Shown: positions 28,903-37,636, counted from the stretch's first letter. The stretch is 64,000 nt of DNA from Actinomycetales bacterium (GCA_017882885.1 JADGOQ010000019.1:1-64000); one strand, 5' to 3'. The notes: generated by a model not told the origin, from the letters alone. Numbers and translations: made by a program.

Positions 28903-30348
28903 CTACTCGCCTGCGGGCGCGTCCTCGGCCGTCGCCTCGGGAGCCGCCTCCGTGGCGACGTCGTCGCCCGGCTCGGGAGCGGGCTCCCCGCCGTCGGCCT
29001 CCTTGGCCGCCTTCTTGGCTGCCTTCTTCTTGGCCGGCTTCTCCGCCTCGGCCGGGGCCTCAGCCTCGTCGTCCTGCCCGATGAACGGGGTCAGGTCGAC
29101 GGCGTTGCCCGCGGCGTCCAGGACCCGCACCCTGCGCAGCGCGACCGCGAGGGACTTGTTGCGGGAGATCTCCCCGACGAACTGCGGGATCTGACCGTTG
29201 CGGTCCGCGGAGGTGATGAACTCCGAGGGGTCCACGCCGTACTGCTGGGACGCCGAGAACAGGTACTGCAGCAGTTCGTCCTGGGTCACCTCGACCGTGA
29301 ACGTCTCCGCGAGCACGTCAAGCAGGAGCTGGTCCCGCAACTGCTTCTTCGTGTCCTCACGGATCTCCTCACCGTGCGGGTCGTCCTCCGGCTTGCCCTC
29401 ACGCTCGAGGTGCGCCTTGATCTCGTCCTCGATGATGCGCTTCGGAAGCGGGAAGTCGGCGTTCTCCCGCAGGTGCACCATCAGGGCCTCACGCGCGGCG
29501 ACGGCCTGGTTGGCGGCCCTGTCGGAGGCCACCTTGGCGCGCAGGTCGTCCAGCAGTTCGTCGATGGTGTCGAACTCGGAGGCGAGCTCAGCGAACTCGT
29601 CGTCGGCCTCGGGAAGCTCGCGCTCCTTCACTGCAGTGACAGTGACCAGGACCTCGGCATCCTCGGAGGCGTGCTCGCCGGCGAGGAGTTTGGTGGCGAA
29701 GGTCTTCTCCTCGTCCACGGCCATCCCGACGAGCGCCTCGTCGAGACCGTCGATCATGTTGTGGGAGCCGATCTGGTAGGAGATGCCGGAGACGGACTCG
29801 ATCTCCTCCTCGCCGATCGTGGCGTGCAGGTCGACGACGACGAAGTCGCCGTCCTGTGCCGGCCGGTCGACGCCGACGAGGGTGCCGAAACGCTCCCGCA
29901 GCGACGTGAGGCGCTCCGCGACGTCGTCGTCGGTCACCTCGGACGTCGCGACCTCGAGGACCACGCCGGAAAGGTCGGGGATCACGATCTCGGGGCGGAT
30001 GTCCACCTCGGCGGTGAATACCAGCTGGCCGCCGAGAGGCCCGGTGACGGCGGGGACCTCGGTGACGTCGACCTCGGGGCTCCCGAGCGCCTTGATCTCG
30101 TTCTCGGCGATGGCGTCGCGGTAGAGCTGCGGCAGCACGGCGTTGACCGCCTGCTCGATCACGGCGGCGCGGCCGACCCGCTGGTCGATGATGCGCGCGG
30201 GGATCTTGCCGCGGCGGAAGCCCGGCACCGTGATCTGGTTCGCGATCTCCCGATAGGCGGCGTCGATGCCCTGCTTGAGCTCGTCGTACGGGGCCTCGAC
30301 GGTGACCTTCACGCGCGTTGGCTCAAGGTTCTCGACGGCGCTCTTCAC
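28903..30348 (-). CDS. tig: Trigger factor (ribosome-associated chaperone/PPIase)
   Basis: Binds ribosomal protein L23 at the exit tunnel and shields nascent chains. The 481 residues show the ribosome-binding signature GFRRGKIPARII near 43-54, a PPIase (FKBP-like) domain near 155-240 (VDRPAQDGDFVVVDL, then YQIGSHNMIDGLDEALVGM), and the long C-terminal chaperone arms to about 430. The tail from 435 on is a low-complexity Ala/Glu/Lys region (KKKAAKKAAK), typical of actinobacterial proteins. The GTG start has GGAG eight bases upstream. tRNA-Gly lies 56 bp upstream in the same direction. Confidence 0.95.
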   Translation of the reverse strand: MKSAVENLEPTRVKVTVEAPYDELKQGIDAAYREIANQITVPGFRRGKIPARIIDQRVGRAAVIEQAVNAVLPQLYRDAIAENEIKALGSPEVDVTEVPAVTGPLGGQLVFTAEVDIRPEIVIPDLSGVVLEVATSEVTDDDVAERLTSLRERFGTLVGVDRPAQDGDFVVVDLHATIGEEEIESVSGISYQIGSHNMIDGLDEALVGMAVDEEKTFATKLLAGEHASEDAEVLVTVTAVKERELPEADDEFAELASEFDTIDELLDDLRAKVASDRAANQAVAAREALMVHLRENADFPLPKRIIEDEIKAHLEREGKPEDDPHGEEIREDTKKQLRDQLLLDVLAETFTVEVTQDELLQYLFSASQQYGVDPSEFITSADRNGQIPQFVGEISRNKSLAVALRRVRVLDAAGNAVDLTPFIGQDDEAEAPAEAEKPAKKKAAKKAAKEADGGEPAPEPGDDVATEAAPEATAEDAPAGE

Positions 30349-30404
30349 AGCTGTTCTCCAGTCAATTGTTGGGTGCCCGCTCGGGGCTGGTGTCCGCCCG
30401 GGTG

Positions 30405-30478
30405 TGGAGCGGATGACGGGAATCGAACCCGCACCATCAGCTTGGAAGGCTGAGGCTCTACCATTGAGCTACATCCGC
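30405..30478 (-). tRNA. tRNA-Gly (anticodon TCC)
   Basis: Acceptor stem GCGGATG pairs with CATCCGC; discriminator T and an encoded CCA (30405-30407) follow. D-arm AGCTCAATGGTAGAGC, anticodon loop CTTCCAA giving TCC, T-arm GCGGGTTCGATTCCCGT. Cloverleaf is complete, without intron. Confidence 0.97.
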
Positions 30479-30501
30479 GGCGCCGCGCTGGCGGCTGACC
30501 G

Positions 30502-30531
30502 ATTCTATCGTCATGGTCCGGATGCGTCGAA
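30502..30531 (-). promoter_or_regulatory. Promoter of tRNA-Gly
   Basis: Minus-strand -35 TTCGAC (30526-30531) and -10 TAGAAT (30502-30507), spacer 18 bp, about 24 bp before the mature tRNA 5' end. Might also serve tig. Confidence 0.5.
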
Positions 30532-30592
30532 CTCGGCCCACGGCACTGCGGCACCCCCGGGCAGTGCGCGTCCCGGTCCGGAGCGCGTGCAA

Positions 30593-30598
30593 TAGACT
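30593..30598 (+). promoter_or_regulatory. -10 element of tRNA-Pro
   Basis: TAGACT ends 13 bases before the tRNA-Pro 5' end. No good -35 is seen. The same hexamer marks the tRNA-Arg, tRNA-His and ileS leader promoters. Confidence 0.45.
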
Positions 30599-30611
30599 GT
30601 CTGATTGACCC

Positions 30612-30685
30612 CGGGGTGTGGCGCAGTTTGGTAGCGCACCTGCTTTGGGAGCAGGGGGTCGCAGGTTCAAATCCTGTCACCCCGA
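30612..30685 (+). tRNA. tRNA-Pro (anticodon TGG)
   Basis: Acceptor CGGGGTG pairs with CACCCCG; discriminator A; CCA not encoded. D-arm GGCGCAGTTTGGTAGCGC, anticodon stem CCTGC/GCAGG with loop TTTGGGA giving TGG, T-arm GCAGGTTCAAATCCTGT. Complete cloverleaf of 74 nt. Confidence 0.97.
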
Positions 30686-30707
30686 CTGCTGTCGCGACCT
30701 GCCTCAC

Positions 30708-31469
30708 TCAGCGGAGCAGGTTGAGCGCCGAGACGAGGGTCAGCGCGATGACCAGCCGCTCGAAGAGTTTCTGGTCCATGTGGGAGGCCACCTTCCGGCC
30801 CGCGAACGCGCCGACGATCACGAGCGGCGCGAGGACGGCGTCGATCACCAGCGACTCGGCCGTGATGAGGCCGAGTCCCACCGAGAACGGCACCTTCACC
30901 AGGTTGACCGCGAAGAAGAACCACGCTGACGTCCCGAGGAACGCCCACACGCCCAGGCGCATGGCGAGGAAGTACATCGACATCACGGGTCCGCCCGCGT
31001 TGGCCACCATGGTGGTGAACCCGCCGAGGGCGCCATAGGCGGTGGCCTCGAGGCGCTGCCGCCCGGGCGAGACCTGGTCGCCGACGGCGGCGCCACCCCT
31101 CGTCGGACCGTACCGGCGCACGAGGGTGACGGCGATGAGGGCGAGCAGGATGACCGCGATGACGCGCCGCACCACCGCGTCTCCCGTCGCGGCGAGGAAC
31201 ACCGACCCGAGCACGATGCCGACGAGGACGGTGGGTACCAGGCGGCGCAACAGCGCCCAGTCGGCGGACCTCCGGTAGGCGAGGATCGCGAACACGTCCC
31301 CCACAATGAGGAGGACGAGCAGGGTCCCCGTTGAGTTCCTGGCGGGCAGGACGGCCGCGAAGAGCGCGACGGCGAGGGTCCCGCCACCGGGGAGCGCCGC
31401 CTTGCTGAGCCCCACCACGACCGCGCCCGCGGCGAGGATCACCCAGGACCACGCGGTCAGTTCCACCAT
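30708..31469 (-). CDS. TSUP (TauE/SafE) family membrane permease
   Basis: A 253-residue integral membrane protein with about eight hydrophobic helices. The two inverted-repeat signatures of the family are visible: GLSKAALPGGGTLAVALFAAVLPA (glycine-rich; positions 20-43, quoted in part) and YGALGGFTTMVANAGGPVMSMYF near 145-165. Family members export or import sulphite, sulphoacetate or other organosulphur anions; the substrate here is unknown, though a cysteine-biosynthesis unit lies 1.1 kb away. The ATG at 31469 gives the normal family length. It ends 22 bp from tRNA-Pro, convergently. Confidence 0.85.
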   Translation of the reverse strand: MVELTAWSWVILAAGAVVVGLSKAALPGGGTLAVALFAAVLPARNSTGTLLVLLIVGDVFAILAYRRSADWALLRRLVPTVLVGIVLGSVFLAATGDAVVRRVIAVILLALIAVTLVRRYGPTRGGAAVGDQVSPGRQRLEATAYGALGGFTTMVANAGGPVMSMYFLAMRLGVWAFLGTSAWFFFAVNLVKVPFSVGLGLITAESLVIDAVLAPLVIVGAFAGRKVASHMDQKLFERLVIALTLVSALNLLR

Positions 31470-31543
31470 GAGGCCATCATGGCACCGGGTTCCCTGCGCG
31501 AACGTCCTGCGGCGAGCTGGGAGCGTCCATGCGCCAGGGCAAC

Positions 31544-31569
31544 AAAAAAGGGAACCCGCACGGGTTCCC
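31544..31569 (-). terminator. rpmF: Intrinsic terminator of rpmF
   Basis: Minus strand: GGGAACCCG, a 2-nt gap, CGGGTTCCC, then six T. A textbook rho-independent terminator 15 bp after the rpmF stop. Confidence 0.93.
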
Positions 31570-31584
31570 TCCTCTGCCAGGGTC

Positions 31585-31752
31585 TCAGTCCTCGACGACG
31601 AGGCCCTTCTGGTACGCCTTCGCGAGGCGACGCGGGACCTTGATCGCGCGACCGCGCACGCGAACGGTGACGAGCTGGGGAAGGTCAGCCTTCCACTGGG
31701 ACCGGCGCGAGCGGGTGTTGCTGCGGGACATTTTGCGCTTGGGAACTGCCAT
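31585..31752 (-). CDS. rpmF: 50S ribosomal protein L32, zinc-free form
   Basis: A 55-residue ribosomal protein that begins [20 protein letters not shown], the L32 signature, and ends [17 protein letters not shown]. The four Cys of the zinc-ribbon form are all missing, so this is the C-minus type known from mycobacteria and relatives. The ATG at 31752 has AAAGGAG 11 bases upstream; an upstream in-frame ATG would add 22 unrelated residues. Monocistronic, with its own terminator. No clear Zur box was found in the 193-bp divergent gap to yigZ. Confidence 0.95.
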   Translation of the reverse strand: MAVPKRKMSRSNTRSRRSQWKADLPQLVTVRVRGRAIKVPRRLAKAYQKGLVVED

Positions 31753-31931
31753 TGCCCTGCCGCTCCTTTCACATGGGAGAATTACGAAGCCACCGATTAC
31801 CCTGCCATCCCGGACCACCGTCGTGCCAGCCGTGGAGGCGGGTCGGTGGTGTGAGATTCGCCAAGTCGTGTCGGCAACCTGTCGATCCTACCGTGCGAAC
31901 GGCCACGGGACGAAACCGCGAGGCGGCTGGC

Positions 31932-31945
31932 TAGGCTGGAACCCC
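31932..31945 (+). promoter_or_regulatory. -10 element of a probably leaderless yigZ transcript
   Basis: TAGGCT at 31932-31937 lies eight bases before the ATG at 31946, with no ribosome-binding sequence between. Confidence 0.4.
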
Positions 31946-32587
31946 ATGTGGCTCCCGTCCGGATTCCAGTCCCACAGCGAACTCCTTGTCAGGCACTCCC
32001 GGTTCCTGACGCTGCTGGCGCGCACGGACGACGAGGAGGCCGCGCGTGCCGCCGTCGCCGGCGAGCGAAAGCGCTTCCCCGACGCCCGGCACCACTGCTC
32101 CGCGTTCATCGTCGAGGTGCCCGGCGCCCAGCCCGTCGAGCGGTCCTCCGACGACGGCGAGCCCGCCGGGACCGCCGGGACGCCCATGCTGGAGGTCCTG
32201 CGCGGCAGCGGCGTGACCAACGCGACCGTGGTCGTCACCCGGTGGTTCGGCGGGGTGAAGCTCGGCACGGGCGGCCTCGTGCGGGCGTACTCCGATGCCG
32301 TCGAGGGAGCCCTCGCCGCCGCCCCGCGCGTCCGGCCCCTGCGCCGCTCGCTCTTCACCCTCACGCTCGACCACGCGGACGCGGGCCGCATCCAGAGCGA
32401 ACTGCTCGCCCGCGGCGTGGAGGTGCTGGACGTCGCCTACGCGGACCGGGCCACCCTCACCCTCAGCAACGACGACGACGCCGCCCTCCTCGACGTCGTC
32501 GCCCACCTGACCCGGGGCGGTGCGTCGCCCTCGCCGGCGGGGACGCGCGTGATCGAGGTCCCGGTACCAGCCCCGGCCGGCTCTTGA
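31946..32587 (+). CDS. yigZ: YigZ/IMPACT family protein (UPF0029)
   Basis: A 213-residue conserved protein. The N-terminal IMPACT domain shows SRFLTLLARTDDEEAARAAV near 17, HHCSAFIVEV near 50, the signature DDGEPAGTAGTPMLEVLRG near 70 and TRWFGGVKLGTGGLVRAYSD near 95. A second ferredoxin-like domain (DUF1949 type; RIQSELLARGVEVLDVAY) follows at 150-200. The eukaryotic relative affects translation control; the bacterial role is not settled. The stop codon overlaps the -35 element of the cysteine unit promoter. Confidence 0.92.
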   Translation: MWLPSGFQSHSELLVRHSRFLTLLARTDDEEAARAAVAGERKRFPDARHHCSAFIVEVPGAQPVERSSDDGEPAGTAGTPMLEVLRGSGVTNATVVVTRWFGGVKLGTGGLVRAYSDAVEGALAAAPRVRPLRRSLFTLTLDHADAGRIQSELLARGVEVLDVAYADRATLTLSNDDDAALLDVVAHLTRGGASPSPAGTRVIEVPVPAPAGS

Positions 32588-32612
32588 GGAGCGCCACCCG
32601 GTGGGATAGGTT
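32584..32612 (+). promoter_or_regulatory. Promoter of the Cys-leader/cysK/cysE unit
   Basis: -35 TTGAGG (32584-32589), 17-bp spacer, -10 TAGGTT (32607-32612). It is the best sigma-70-type match in the window. Transcription would start near 32619, about 30 bases before the leader peptide start. Confidence 0.65.
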
Positions 32613-32649
32613 AATCTTCAACTGCCAGCACTCGTGGAAGGGACGCGCG

Positions 32650-32715
32650 ATGAGATTCTCCGCCACCGTCCCCACGTGCTGCGTTCGCTGCTGTCTGCAG
32701 GGCGTCCGGCTGTAG
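32650..32715 (+). CDS. Cysteine-rich leader peptide (attenuator) of the cysK operon
   Basis: A 21-codon reading frame with ATG at 32650, a GGAAGGGA ribosome site eight bases upstream and TAG at 32713. It begins MRFSATVPT, carries the run CCVRCC, and ends LQGVRL. Four Cys in six codons directly upstream of cysteine synthase fit ribosome-mediated sensing of Cys-tRNA, as described for Cys-rich upstream peptides in mycobacteria and other actinobacteria. It lies between the promoter and cysK, 67 bp before the cysK ATG. The mechanism (transcription attenuation or translational coupling) is not decided; the following gap lacks an evident U-tract terminator. Confidence 0.82.
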   Translation: MRFSATVPTCCVRCCLQGVRL

Positions 32716-32782
32716 CCGCGCCCTCGTGCGTGCCTGGCGCTCCCGACACCCCTCCACTTTCCCCCCAGCAGACAGGACCAGC

Positions 32783-33712
32783 ATGATCTACAACAACGTC
32801 ACCGAACTCGTCGGCAACACCCCGCTCGTGCGCATCAACAGGATCACGGACGGTGCGGGCGCCACGGTCGTCGGGAAGCTCGAGTTCTACAACCCCGCCA
32901 ACTCCGTCAAGGACCGCATCGGCGTGGCGATCGTGGATGCGGCCGAGGCCGCGGGCGCGCTCCCCCCGGGCGGCACCATCGTGGAGGCCACCTCCGGCAA
33001 CACCGGCATCGCGCTGGCGATGGGGGGCGCGGCTCGCGGCTACAACGTCGTGCTGACCATGCCCGAGTCCATGTCCAAGGAGCGCCGCGCCCTGCTGCGC
33101 GGTTTCGGAGCCGAACTGGTCCTCACGCCCGCCGCGACCGGCATGAAGGGCGCGGTCGAGCGCGCGGAGCAGATCGCGGCCGAACGGCCCGGTTCCGTGC
33201 TCGCCCGCCAGTTCGCGAACGAGGCCAACCCGGAGATCCACCGCCGGACCACCGCGGAGGAGATCTGGCGCGACACCGACGGCGCCGTGGACATCGTGGT
33301 GGCAGGTATCGGCACCGGCGGCACCATCACCGGCGTCGGGCAGGTGCTGAAGGCGCGCAAGCCGGGCCTGCAGGTCATCGGCGTCGAGCCGGCCGAGTCG
33401 CCCATCCTCCACGGCGGCGCCCCCGGCCCGCACAAGATCCAGGGCATCGGCGCGAACTTCGTGCCCGAGATCCTCGATACCACCGTCTATGACGAGGTCA
33501 TCGACGTCAACTCCGAGACCGCTGTCGCCTACGCCCGGCGCGCCGCCCGCGAGGAGGGACTCCTCGTCGGGATCTCCTCCGGTGCCGCACTGGCCGCGGC
33601 GATCGAGGTGGCGAAGCGACCCGAGAACGCCGGGAAGCTGATCGTGGCGATCATCCCCTCGTTCGGCGAGCGTTACCTCTCCACGGTGCTCTTCGAGGGG
33701 CTCGTGGACTGA
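32783..33712 (+). CDS. cysK: Cysteine synthase A (O-acetylserine sulfhydrylase)
   Basis: PLP enzyme that makes cysteine from O-acetylserine and sulphide. The 309 residues have [14 protein letters not shown] near 5, the PLP lysine in [11 protein letters not shown] near 41, the substrate loop [11 protein letters not shown] near 70, the phosphate cup [12 protein letters not shown] near 178 and [11 protein letters not shown] near 267. The C-terminal part keeps the residues for CysE docking. ATG at 32783 with AGGA seven bases upstream. It is coupled to cysE (TGATG). Confidence 0.96.
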   Translation: MIYNNVTELVGNTPLVRINRITDGAGATVVGKLEFYNPANSVKDRIGVAIVDAAEAAGALPPGGTIVEATSGNTGIALAMGGAARGYNVVLTMPESMSKERRALLRGFGAELVLTPAATGMKGAVERAEQIAAERPGSVLARQFANEANPEIHRRTTAEEIWRDTDGAVDIVVAGIGTGGTITGVGQVLKARKPGLQVIGVEPAESPILHGGAPGPHKIQGIGANFVPEILDTTVYDEVIDVNSETAVAYARRAAREEGLLVGISSGAALAAAIEVAKRPENAGKLIVAIIPSFGERYLSTVLFEGLVD

Positions 33713-34290
33713 TGCACGACTCCGGTATCCCCGTGCTGAGCCTCATGCTCGAGGACCTGCACACCGCCCGCCGCGAGGACCCGGCGGCGCGCACCCTCAT
33801 CGAGGTGGCACTGGGGTACCCGGGCGTGCACGCCATCTGGGCGTACCGCATCACACACCGCATGTGGCACGCCGGGCTGAAACTGCCCGCGCGGCTCATC
33901 TCCCAAGCCATCCGGGGACTCACCGGGGTGGAGATCCATCCCGGTGCGGTCCTCGGGCGCCGGCTCTTCATCGACCACGGCATGGGGGTGGTGATCGGCG
34001 AGACCGCCGAGGTGGGCGAGGACGTCACCATCTTCCACGGCACCACCCTGGGCGGGACGTCGATGTCGAAGGGGAAGCGTCACCCCACGGTCGGCAACCG
34101 CGTCGTGATCGGCGCCGGGGCGAAGGTCCTCGGGGCGATCACCATCGGCGACGACGTCAAGATCGGGGCCAACGCAGTCGTCGTCAAGGACGTGCCCGCG
34201 GGCTCGATCAGCGTGGGGGTGCCGGCACGGTCGCACCCGGCGGCGCCGGGACCCTACGTCCCGCACCTCGACCCGGCCATCTACATCTGA
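33712..34290 (+). CDS. cysE: Serine O-acetyltransferase
   Basis: Acetylates serine with acetyl-CoA, the committing step of cysteine synthesis. The 192 residues are the short EpsC-like form. A helical N-terminal part (HRMWHAG) is followed by a left-handed beta-helix of hexapeptide repeats: [19 protein letters not shown] near 70-88, [19 protein letters not shown] near 90, [18 protein letters not shown] near 112. It ends IYI; the C-terminal Ile is the usual anchor for CysK binding in the cysteine synthase complex. Start ATG shares one base with the cysK stop. Confidence 0.95.
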   Translation: MHDSGIPVLSLMLEDLHTARREDPAARTLIEVALGYPGVHAIWAYRITHRMWHAGLKLPARLISQAIRGLTGVEIHPGAVLGRRLFIDHGMGVVIGETAEVGEDVTIFHGTTLGGTSMSKGKRHPTVGNRVVIGAGAKVLGAITIGDDVKIGANAVVVKDVPAGSISVGVPARSHPAAPGPYVPHLDPAIYI

Positions 34291-34473
34291 TGCCGCGCGA
34301 CGTCGCCGCGCACGGCGTGTCGTGCGTCCACGGCGACGGCGCGGACGCAGGACACGCATGTCGACGTCGCCGAGCGGGTTTCCACCGCGCGGCGGAGCCT
34401 CACGGGAGCGCGCTGATCCTCACGGGCGCATGGCCGGGCGGCCCGATCCGCCGGGCGGGCGCGAGGGGCGGGG

Positions 34474-34932
34474 TCAGTCGCGGTTCTCGTATGCGGTCAG
34501 CATGTCGATCCGCCGCTGGTGCCGCGGGTCGTTGCTGAACGGCTCGGCGATGAACGCGTCGGCGATGGCGAGCGCCTCGCCGACCGTGTGCATCCGGCCA
34601 CCGATGCCCAGCACGTTCGCATCGTTGTGCTGCCGGGTGAGACGCGCGGTCTCGAGGTTCCAGCCGAGGCCGCAGCGCACGCCCTTGACCTTGTTGGCCG
34701 CGATCTGCTCGCCGTTTCCCGACCCGCCGATGACGATCCCGAGCGAACCGGGGTCCGAGACAACCGCTTCCGCGGCGTCAAGGCACATCGGCGGGTAATC
34801 GTCGTTCTTGTCGTATTCCAGCGCGCCGTGGTCCACGACGTCGTGGCCGGCGAGGGTGAAATGGTCGACCATGGCCGCCTTGAGTTCGAATCCGGCGTGG
34901 TCCGAGGCAATGTGAATCCGCATACCGCTCAT
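34474..34932 (-). CDS. rpiB: Ribose-5-phosphate isomerase B
   Basis: Interconverts ribose-5-phosphate and ribulose-5-phosphate in the pentose phosphate pathway. The 152 residues show MRIHIASDHAGFELKAAM at the start, the catalytic region GIVIGGSGNGEQIAANKVKGVRC near 66-88 and the HNDANVLGIGGR motif near 101. Two starts are possible: the ATG at 34932 or, three codons on, the one giving MRIHIASD. Divergent from pepO across only 28 bp. The 183-bp gap to cysE (34291-34473) shows nothing but GC-rich imperfect repeats. Confidence 0.95.
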   Translation of the reverse strand: MSGMRIHIASDHAGFELKAAMVDHFTLAGHDVVDHGALEYDKNDDYPPMCLDAAEAVVSDPGSLGIVIGGSGNGEQIAANKVKGVRCGLGWNLETARLTRQHNDANVLGIGGRMHTVGEALAIADAFIAEPFSNDPRHQRRIDMLTAYENRD

Positions 34933-34948
34933 TGTGGTCCGTCTCGGT

Positions 34949-34960
34949 TAGCTTTGGACC
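34949..34960 (+). promoter_or_regulatory. -10 element of a probably leaderless pepO transcript
   Basis: TAGCTT at 34949-34954 ends six bases before the pepO ATG. No Shine-Dalgarno sequence precedes the start, so the transcript probably begins at the ATG. Confidence 0.5.
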
Positions 34961-36928
34961 ATGGCTCACGCGCAATCCGACCCCGAGGTCCGCCCGCAGG
35001 ACGACCTATTCCGCCACGTCAACGGGATCTGGCTGAAGGAACACGACATTCCCGCGGATCGCGGCCGCGACGGCGCCTTCCACGCGCTCGTCGACGCCGC
35101 CGAACTGGACGTCCGCGAGATCATCGAGGACTGCGCGGCAGGAATGGTCGAGGGGCCGAACGCACGGAAGATCGGGGACCTGTTCGCCTCCTTCATGGAC
35201 ACCGACGCCATTGAGGCGCTCGGGCTGGCGCCGCTCGAGGTGGACCTCTCCCCCGTGCGCGCCGCCGGGACGAAGGCGGACCTGGTGCGCCTGCTCGGCG
35301 AACTCGCGCCCACCGGCGTCCCCGGTGTCTTCTCGGACTACGTCTCGAACGACCCCAACAACCCGGACAACTACACGATGTACGTGTGGCAGGGCGGGCT
35401 GGGCCTCCCCGACGAGGCCTACTACCGCGACGAGGCGCACGCCGCGACGCTGTCGGCCTACGAGGCCCACATCGCGACCATGTTCTCCCTGGCGGACATC
35501 GCGACCCCCGCGGAGGCCGCCGACCTGGCCGGCCGTGTCATGGCCTTCGAGACGGCGCTGGCCGCGGGGCACTGGGACCGGGTCAGGACCCGGGACGCGG
35601 ACCTCACGAACAACCCCATGGGCTTCGCCGAGTGGCAGGCGCTCCTCCCCGACTTCGACCTCCGGGCCTGGAGGACCGCCACCGGGCGGCCCGAGGCGTT
35701 CGAGCGACTCGCCAACGAGACGCCGTCGTACTTCTCGCACCTCGCCGGGGTCTGGGAGTCCACCGGCCTCGAGGACATCCGGTCCTGGCTGATGTGGCGC
35801 ATCATCGGGGCACGCGCCCCCTACCTCTCCGAGGCGATCGCCCAGGAGCGGTTCAACTTCTACGGCCGCACCCTCACCGGGTCCGAGGAGATCAAGGAGC
35901 GCTGGAAGCGCGGCGTCGGTCTGGTCGACGGCGCCTTCTCGGAGGCCGTCGGCGAGCTGTACGTGGAACGCCACTTCCCGCCGTCGCACAAGGCCGCGAT
36001 GGACCATCTGGTGGCGAACCTGATCACGGCGTACCGGGAGTCGATCTCCGCGCTGGACTGGATGGGCGAGGAGACGCGAGGCCGCGCCCTCGAGAAGCTG
36101 GACACGTTCACCCCGAAGATCGGCTACCCGAGCAAATGGCGCGACTACTCCGCCCTCGAGGTGCGGGCGGGCGACCTGATGGGCAATGTGCGCGCGGCGA
36201 GCCGGTTCGAGTTCTCCTACCTGGCCGACAAGCTGGCCGGACCGGTCGACCGCGACGAATGGCAGATGCCGCCGCAGATGGTCAACGCCTACTACATGCC
36301 GACCACGAACGAGATCGCCTTCCCAGCGGCAATCCTGCAGCCGCCGTTCTTCGCCGCGAACGCCGACGACGCCGCGAACTACGGCGGCATCGGCGCCGTG
36401 ATCGGGCACGAGATCGGGCACGGTTTCGACGACCAGGGCTCGAAGTTCGACGCGAACGGCGCCCTGAACTCGTGGTGGACGGATGACGACCGCGCGGAGT
36501 TCGAGAAACGGACCGCGGCCCTGATCGGCCAGTACGACGTGCTCGTCCCCAAGCAGCTCGAGGGCAGCGCCCACCACGTGAACGGGGCACTGACCATCGG
36601 CGAGAACATCGGGGACCTCGGCGGCCTCTCGATCGCCATCACGGCGTACGCCATCGAGTTGGCCGCCCGCGGCAGTTCGTTCGACGACGAGCCGGTGATC
36701 GACGGCGAGACCGCGCTGCAACGGCTCTTCCTCAACTGGGGGCGGATCTGGCGTGAGAAGGCGCGCGAGGAGGAGGCCATCCGGCTGCTCTCGATCGACC
36801 CGCACTCCCCGTCGGAGTTCCGGTGCAACGCGGTGGTCCGCAACGTGGACGCGTTCGCGCAGGCATTCGGCCTGACGGAGGGTGACGCACTCTACCTCGA
36901 CCCGGCCGAGCGGGTGCGGATCTGGTAG
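34961..36928 (+). CDS. pepO: M13 family zinc metallopeptidase (neprilysin-like)
   Basis: A 655-residue oligopeptidase without signal peptide, so cytoplasmic. The zinc site HEIGH lies in GAVIGHEIGHGFDDQGS near 482, the third ligand Glu in ALTIGENIGDLGGLS near 545, and the substrate-binding NAYYMPTTNEIAFPAAILQPPF near 440 (quoted in two parts: NAYYMP and EIAFPAAILQPPFF). The C-terminus ends VRIW, as in the family. The N-terminal M13 domain (residues 15-390) is complete. Convergent with the next gene over 3 bp. Confidence 0.95.
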   Translation: MAHAQSDPEVRPQDDLFRHVNGIWLKEHDIPADRGRDGAFHALVDAAELDVREIIEDCAAGMVEGPNARKIGDLFASFMDTDAIEALGLAPLEVDLSPVRAAGTKADLVRLLGELAPTGVPGVFSDYVSNDPNNPDNYTMYVWQGGLGLPDEAYYRDEAHAATLSAYEAHIATMFSLADIATPAEAADLAGRVMAFETALAAGHWDRVRTRDADLTNNPMGFAEWQALLPDFDLRAWRTATGRPEAFERLANETPSYFSHLAGVWESTGLEDIRSWLMWRIIGARAPYLSEAIAQERFNFYGRTLTGSEEIKERWKRGVGLVDGAFSEAVGELYVERHFPPSHKAAMDHLVANLITAYRESISALDWMGEETRGRALEKLDTFTPKIGYPSKWRDYSALEVRAGDLMGNVRAASRFEFSYLADKLAGPVDRDEWQMPPQMVNAYYMPTTNEIAFPAAILQPPFFAANADDAANYGGIGAVIGHEIGHGFDDQGSKFDANGALNSWWTDDDRAEFEKRTAALIGQYDVLVPKQLEGSAHHVNGALTIGENIGDLGGLSIAITAYAIELAARGSSFDDEPVIDGETALQRLFLNWGRIWREKAREEEAIRLLSIDPHSPSEFRCNAVVRNVDAFAQAFGLTEGDALYLDPAERVRIW

Positions 36929-36931
36929 CGG

Positions 36932-37513
36932 TCAGAGGGCGAAGTCGGCGCGGCGCAGGCTGAACTCCTGGCCCGCGGCGTTGCTGCAGCTGATGCCCGC
37001 CTCGGAGGACGTGCAGGTGAACTCACCCACCGTGCGGGACTCGCCGTACGGGAGCTGGGCGGCGTCACCGAACTCAGGCGTTCCCGTGGAACAGACGTGC
37101 GCCGTGCCGGCGGAGTCGAGCCTGAAGGCCACGCCGGTGTCGGCGGTGCACCCCGCGACGTCGGGCGGCTGGTAGTCGAAGCTCCGGATCGCGCACAGGA
37201 CGGACTCCTCCGACATGACGCAACCGATGTTCCCGGACGGCATCTGGAAGCTGTACCCCAGGGATGCGACGTCGGCCGCCGAGGCGTCAGGACCGGAGGT
37301 GACGCCCGCGGTGGTGCCGGCTCCCTCGCCGGCCGCCACGCCATCGCCGGACGCCAAGCGCTGGACGAACAGCACGAGGAAGACGAGCACCAGGACGGCG
37401 ACGACCACGACGAGGGCGGTCTCGCCCGGCGAAAGGCGCCGTCGGGCCGTGCTAGCCAAAGTTCGGCCCCACCGTCCGGCTCCGCACCCACGGGCGGACT
37501 GGGTCGACGTCAT
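36932..37513 (-). CDS. Membrane-anchored protein with DUF6636-like Cys-rich domain
   Basis: A 193-residue protein with a basic N-terminus, one strong transmembrane helix (TALVVVVAVLVLVFLVLFV near 33-51), a Gly/Ala/Ser linker and an outer domain with three probable disulphide pairs: FQMPSGNIGCVMSEESVLC, then VAGCTADTG and AHVCSTG, then FTCTSSEAGISCSN. The FxMPSGNIxC start is typical of the actinobacterial DUF6636 group, function unknown. The first 20 codons are doubtful: another frame starts at an ATG at 37529 with a good -10 (CACAAT, 37536-37541) and stops at TAG 37452 (see findings). Confidence 0.72.
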   Translation of the reverse strand: MTSTQSARGCGAGRWGRTLASTARRRLSPGETALVVVVAVLVLVFLVLFVQRLASGDGVAAGEGAGTTAGVTSGPDASAADVASLGYSFQMPSGNIGCVMSEESVLCAIRSFDYQPPDVAGCTADTGVAFRLDSAGTAHVCSTGTPEFGDAAQLPYGESRTVGEFTCTSSEAGISCSNAAGQEFSLRRADFAL

Positions 37514-37636
37514 TCACGGTGTCGGTCATGGACCCATTGTGCGCGATCGGGCCGGCGATGTCCGCCCCCATCCGCCGCTTCGGTGCTCCCGTGCGGTTCG
37601 TGGAAGGATCGCGGTACCGAAACCAGAAGGAGAACC

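Noticed and set aside
32583-33433. Minus-strand frames opposite cysK
   Set aside because: Antisense to a clear cysteine synthase; no motifs.
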